A DNA stretch of 5,374 nt from Candidatus Latescibacterota bacterium (GTDB taxonomy: Bacteria > JAAXHH01). A program made the position numbers and the translations under genes. Within the stretch, counting starts at the first letter, position 1. The number at the start of each line of letters is the position of its first letter. The notes under the pieces are model-generated. The model was not told where the DNA came from, made no database searches, and saw nothing but the letters and a program-made list of their open reading frames with translations. Below, one piece after another: positions 4,928-5,374 of this stretch. The DNA is taken from positions 1 to 5,374 of the forward strand of contig JAJECR010000232.1 in assembly GCA_022821935.1 (NCBI GenBank). Direction: 5' to 3'.

Positions 4928-5374
4928 CGACTCAACGAAATCCGTATCCGCCTTCCCGGATCGGAAGGTCGGGTGTTTCAACATGAACTGGTGGAACGGT
5001 ATGGTCGTGTTTATGCCTTCGACGATGAACTCGTCCAGGGCACGCTCGGTCCGCGTCAGTGCCTCCTCGCGGTCCTTGCCCCAGACGATCAGCTTCGCCA
5101 GCATGGAGTCGTAGTACGGGGTAACCACGTACTCGGCGTGCACGTGGCTGTCCACCCGCACCCCATATCCGCCCGGCGTGTGAAAACTGGTGATTTCGCC
5201 CGTGGAGGGCATGAAGTTCCGGTCCGGGTCCTCGGCGTTGATCCGGCATTCGATGGCATGGCCGCGCAGTTGGATGTCTTCCTGCGAGAAACTCAAGGGG
5301 GAGCCCGAGGCCACGCGGATCTGTTCCTTTACGAGGTCCTGTGAAACCACCATTTCCGTCACGGGGTGTTCCAC
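4910..5374 (-). CDS. accC: Biotin carboxylase subunit of acetyl-CoA carboxylase, C-terminal part (partial)
   Basis: The last 154 codons of a biotin carboxylase; the 5' two-thirds lies beyond the right edge. The enzyme uses ATP and bicarbonate to carboxylate biotin on its carrier protein, the first half of malonyl-CoA synthesis. The fragment opens with VEHPVTEMVVSQDLVKEQI; this first Glu matches catalytic-site Glu296 of E. coli AccC. It continues through HAIECRINAEDP, whose Arg matches Arg338 without gaps, then FMPSTGEI, VRVDSHV, YYDSMLAKLIVWGKDREEA and GINTTIPFH. The remaining length equals the E. coli C-terminal part to within one residue, so this is a stand-alone subunit with no fused carrier domain. 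Related acyl-CoA or pyruvate carboxylase A subunits cannot be fully excluded from this fragment. gcvH follows after 81 bases. Confidence 0.93.
   Translation of the reverse strand: MEHPVTEMVVSQDLVKEQIRVASGSPLSFSQEDIQLRGHAIECRINAEDPDRNFMPSTGEITSFHTPGGYGVRVDSHVHAEYVVTPYYDSMLAKLIVWGKDREEALTRTERALDEFIVEGINTTIPFHQFMLKHPTFRSGKADTDFVESMTPSG

Overview
The window is GC-rich, tightly packed bacterial DNA. It holds four complete genes, two genes cut by the window edges, and one 360-base divergent regulatory region. The coding content is ordinary central metabolism: purine synthesis, glycine cleavage, the fatty-acid carboxylase, and one sugar-isomerase-like enzyme. No phage, transposon, CRISPR or defence gene is visible. 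The split glycine decarboxylase (GcvPA plus GcvPB) and the IolE-like TIM-barrel protein suit a GC-rich, probably environmental bacterium. The phylum cannot be fixed from this sequence.

Layout. Bases 1-108 (minus) are the start of purA. Bases 109-468 lie between purA and a plus-strand gene and appear to hold two divergent sigma70-type promoters. The purA leader contains a terminator-like hairpin with a possible competing antiterminator pairing, followed by two tandem 20-base palindromic units whose only differences keep the symmetry. Bases 469-1275 (plus) encode a sugar phosphate isomerase/epimerase-like TIM barrel. A short convergent gap (1276-1364) follows. The rest is one minus-strand run, transcribed right to left: accC (3' part), gcvH, gcvPA, gcvPB.

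How the genes work together. GcvPA/GcvPB decarboxylate glycine and pass the aminomethyl group to the lipoyl lysine of GcvH. The T-protein (gcvT) and the lipoamide dehydrogenase needed for the full cycle are not in the window. AccC carboxylates biotin on its carrier protein for malonyl-CoA synthesis. It shares the strand and probably the transcript with gcvH, but no direct biochemical link is implied.

No new multi-gene system is evident. The most unusual features are non-coding: the purA leader with its paired palindromic units, and two adjacent genes (accC and gcvH) whose 3' ends, stop codons included, are each duplicated in tandem just downstream.
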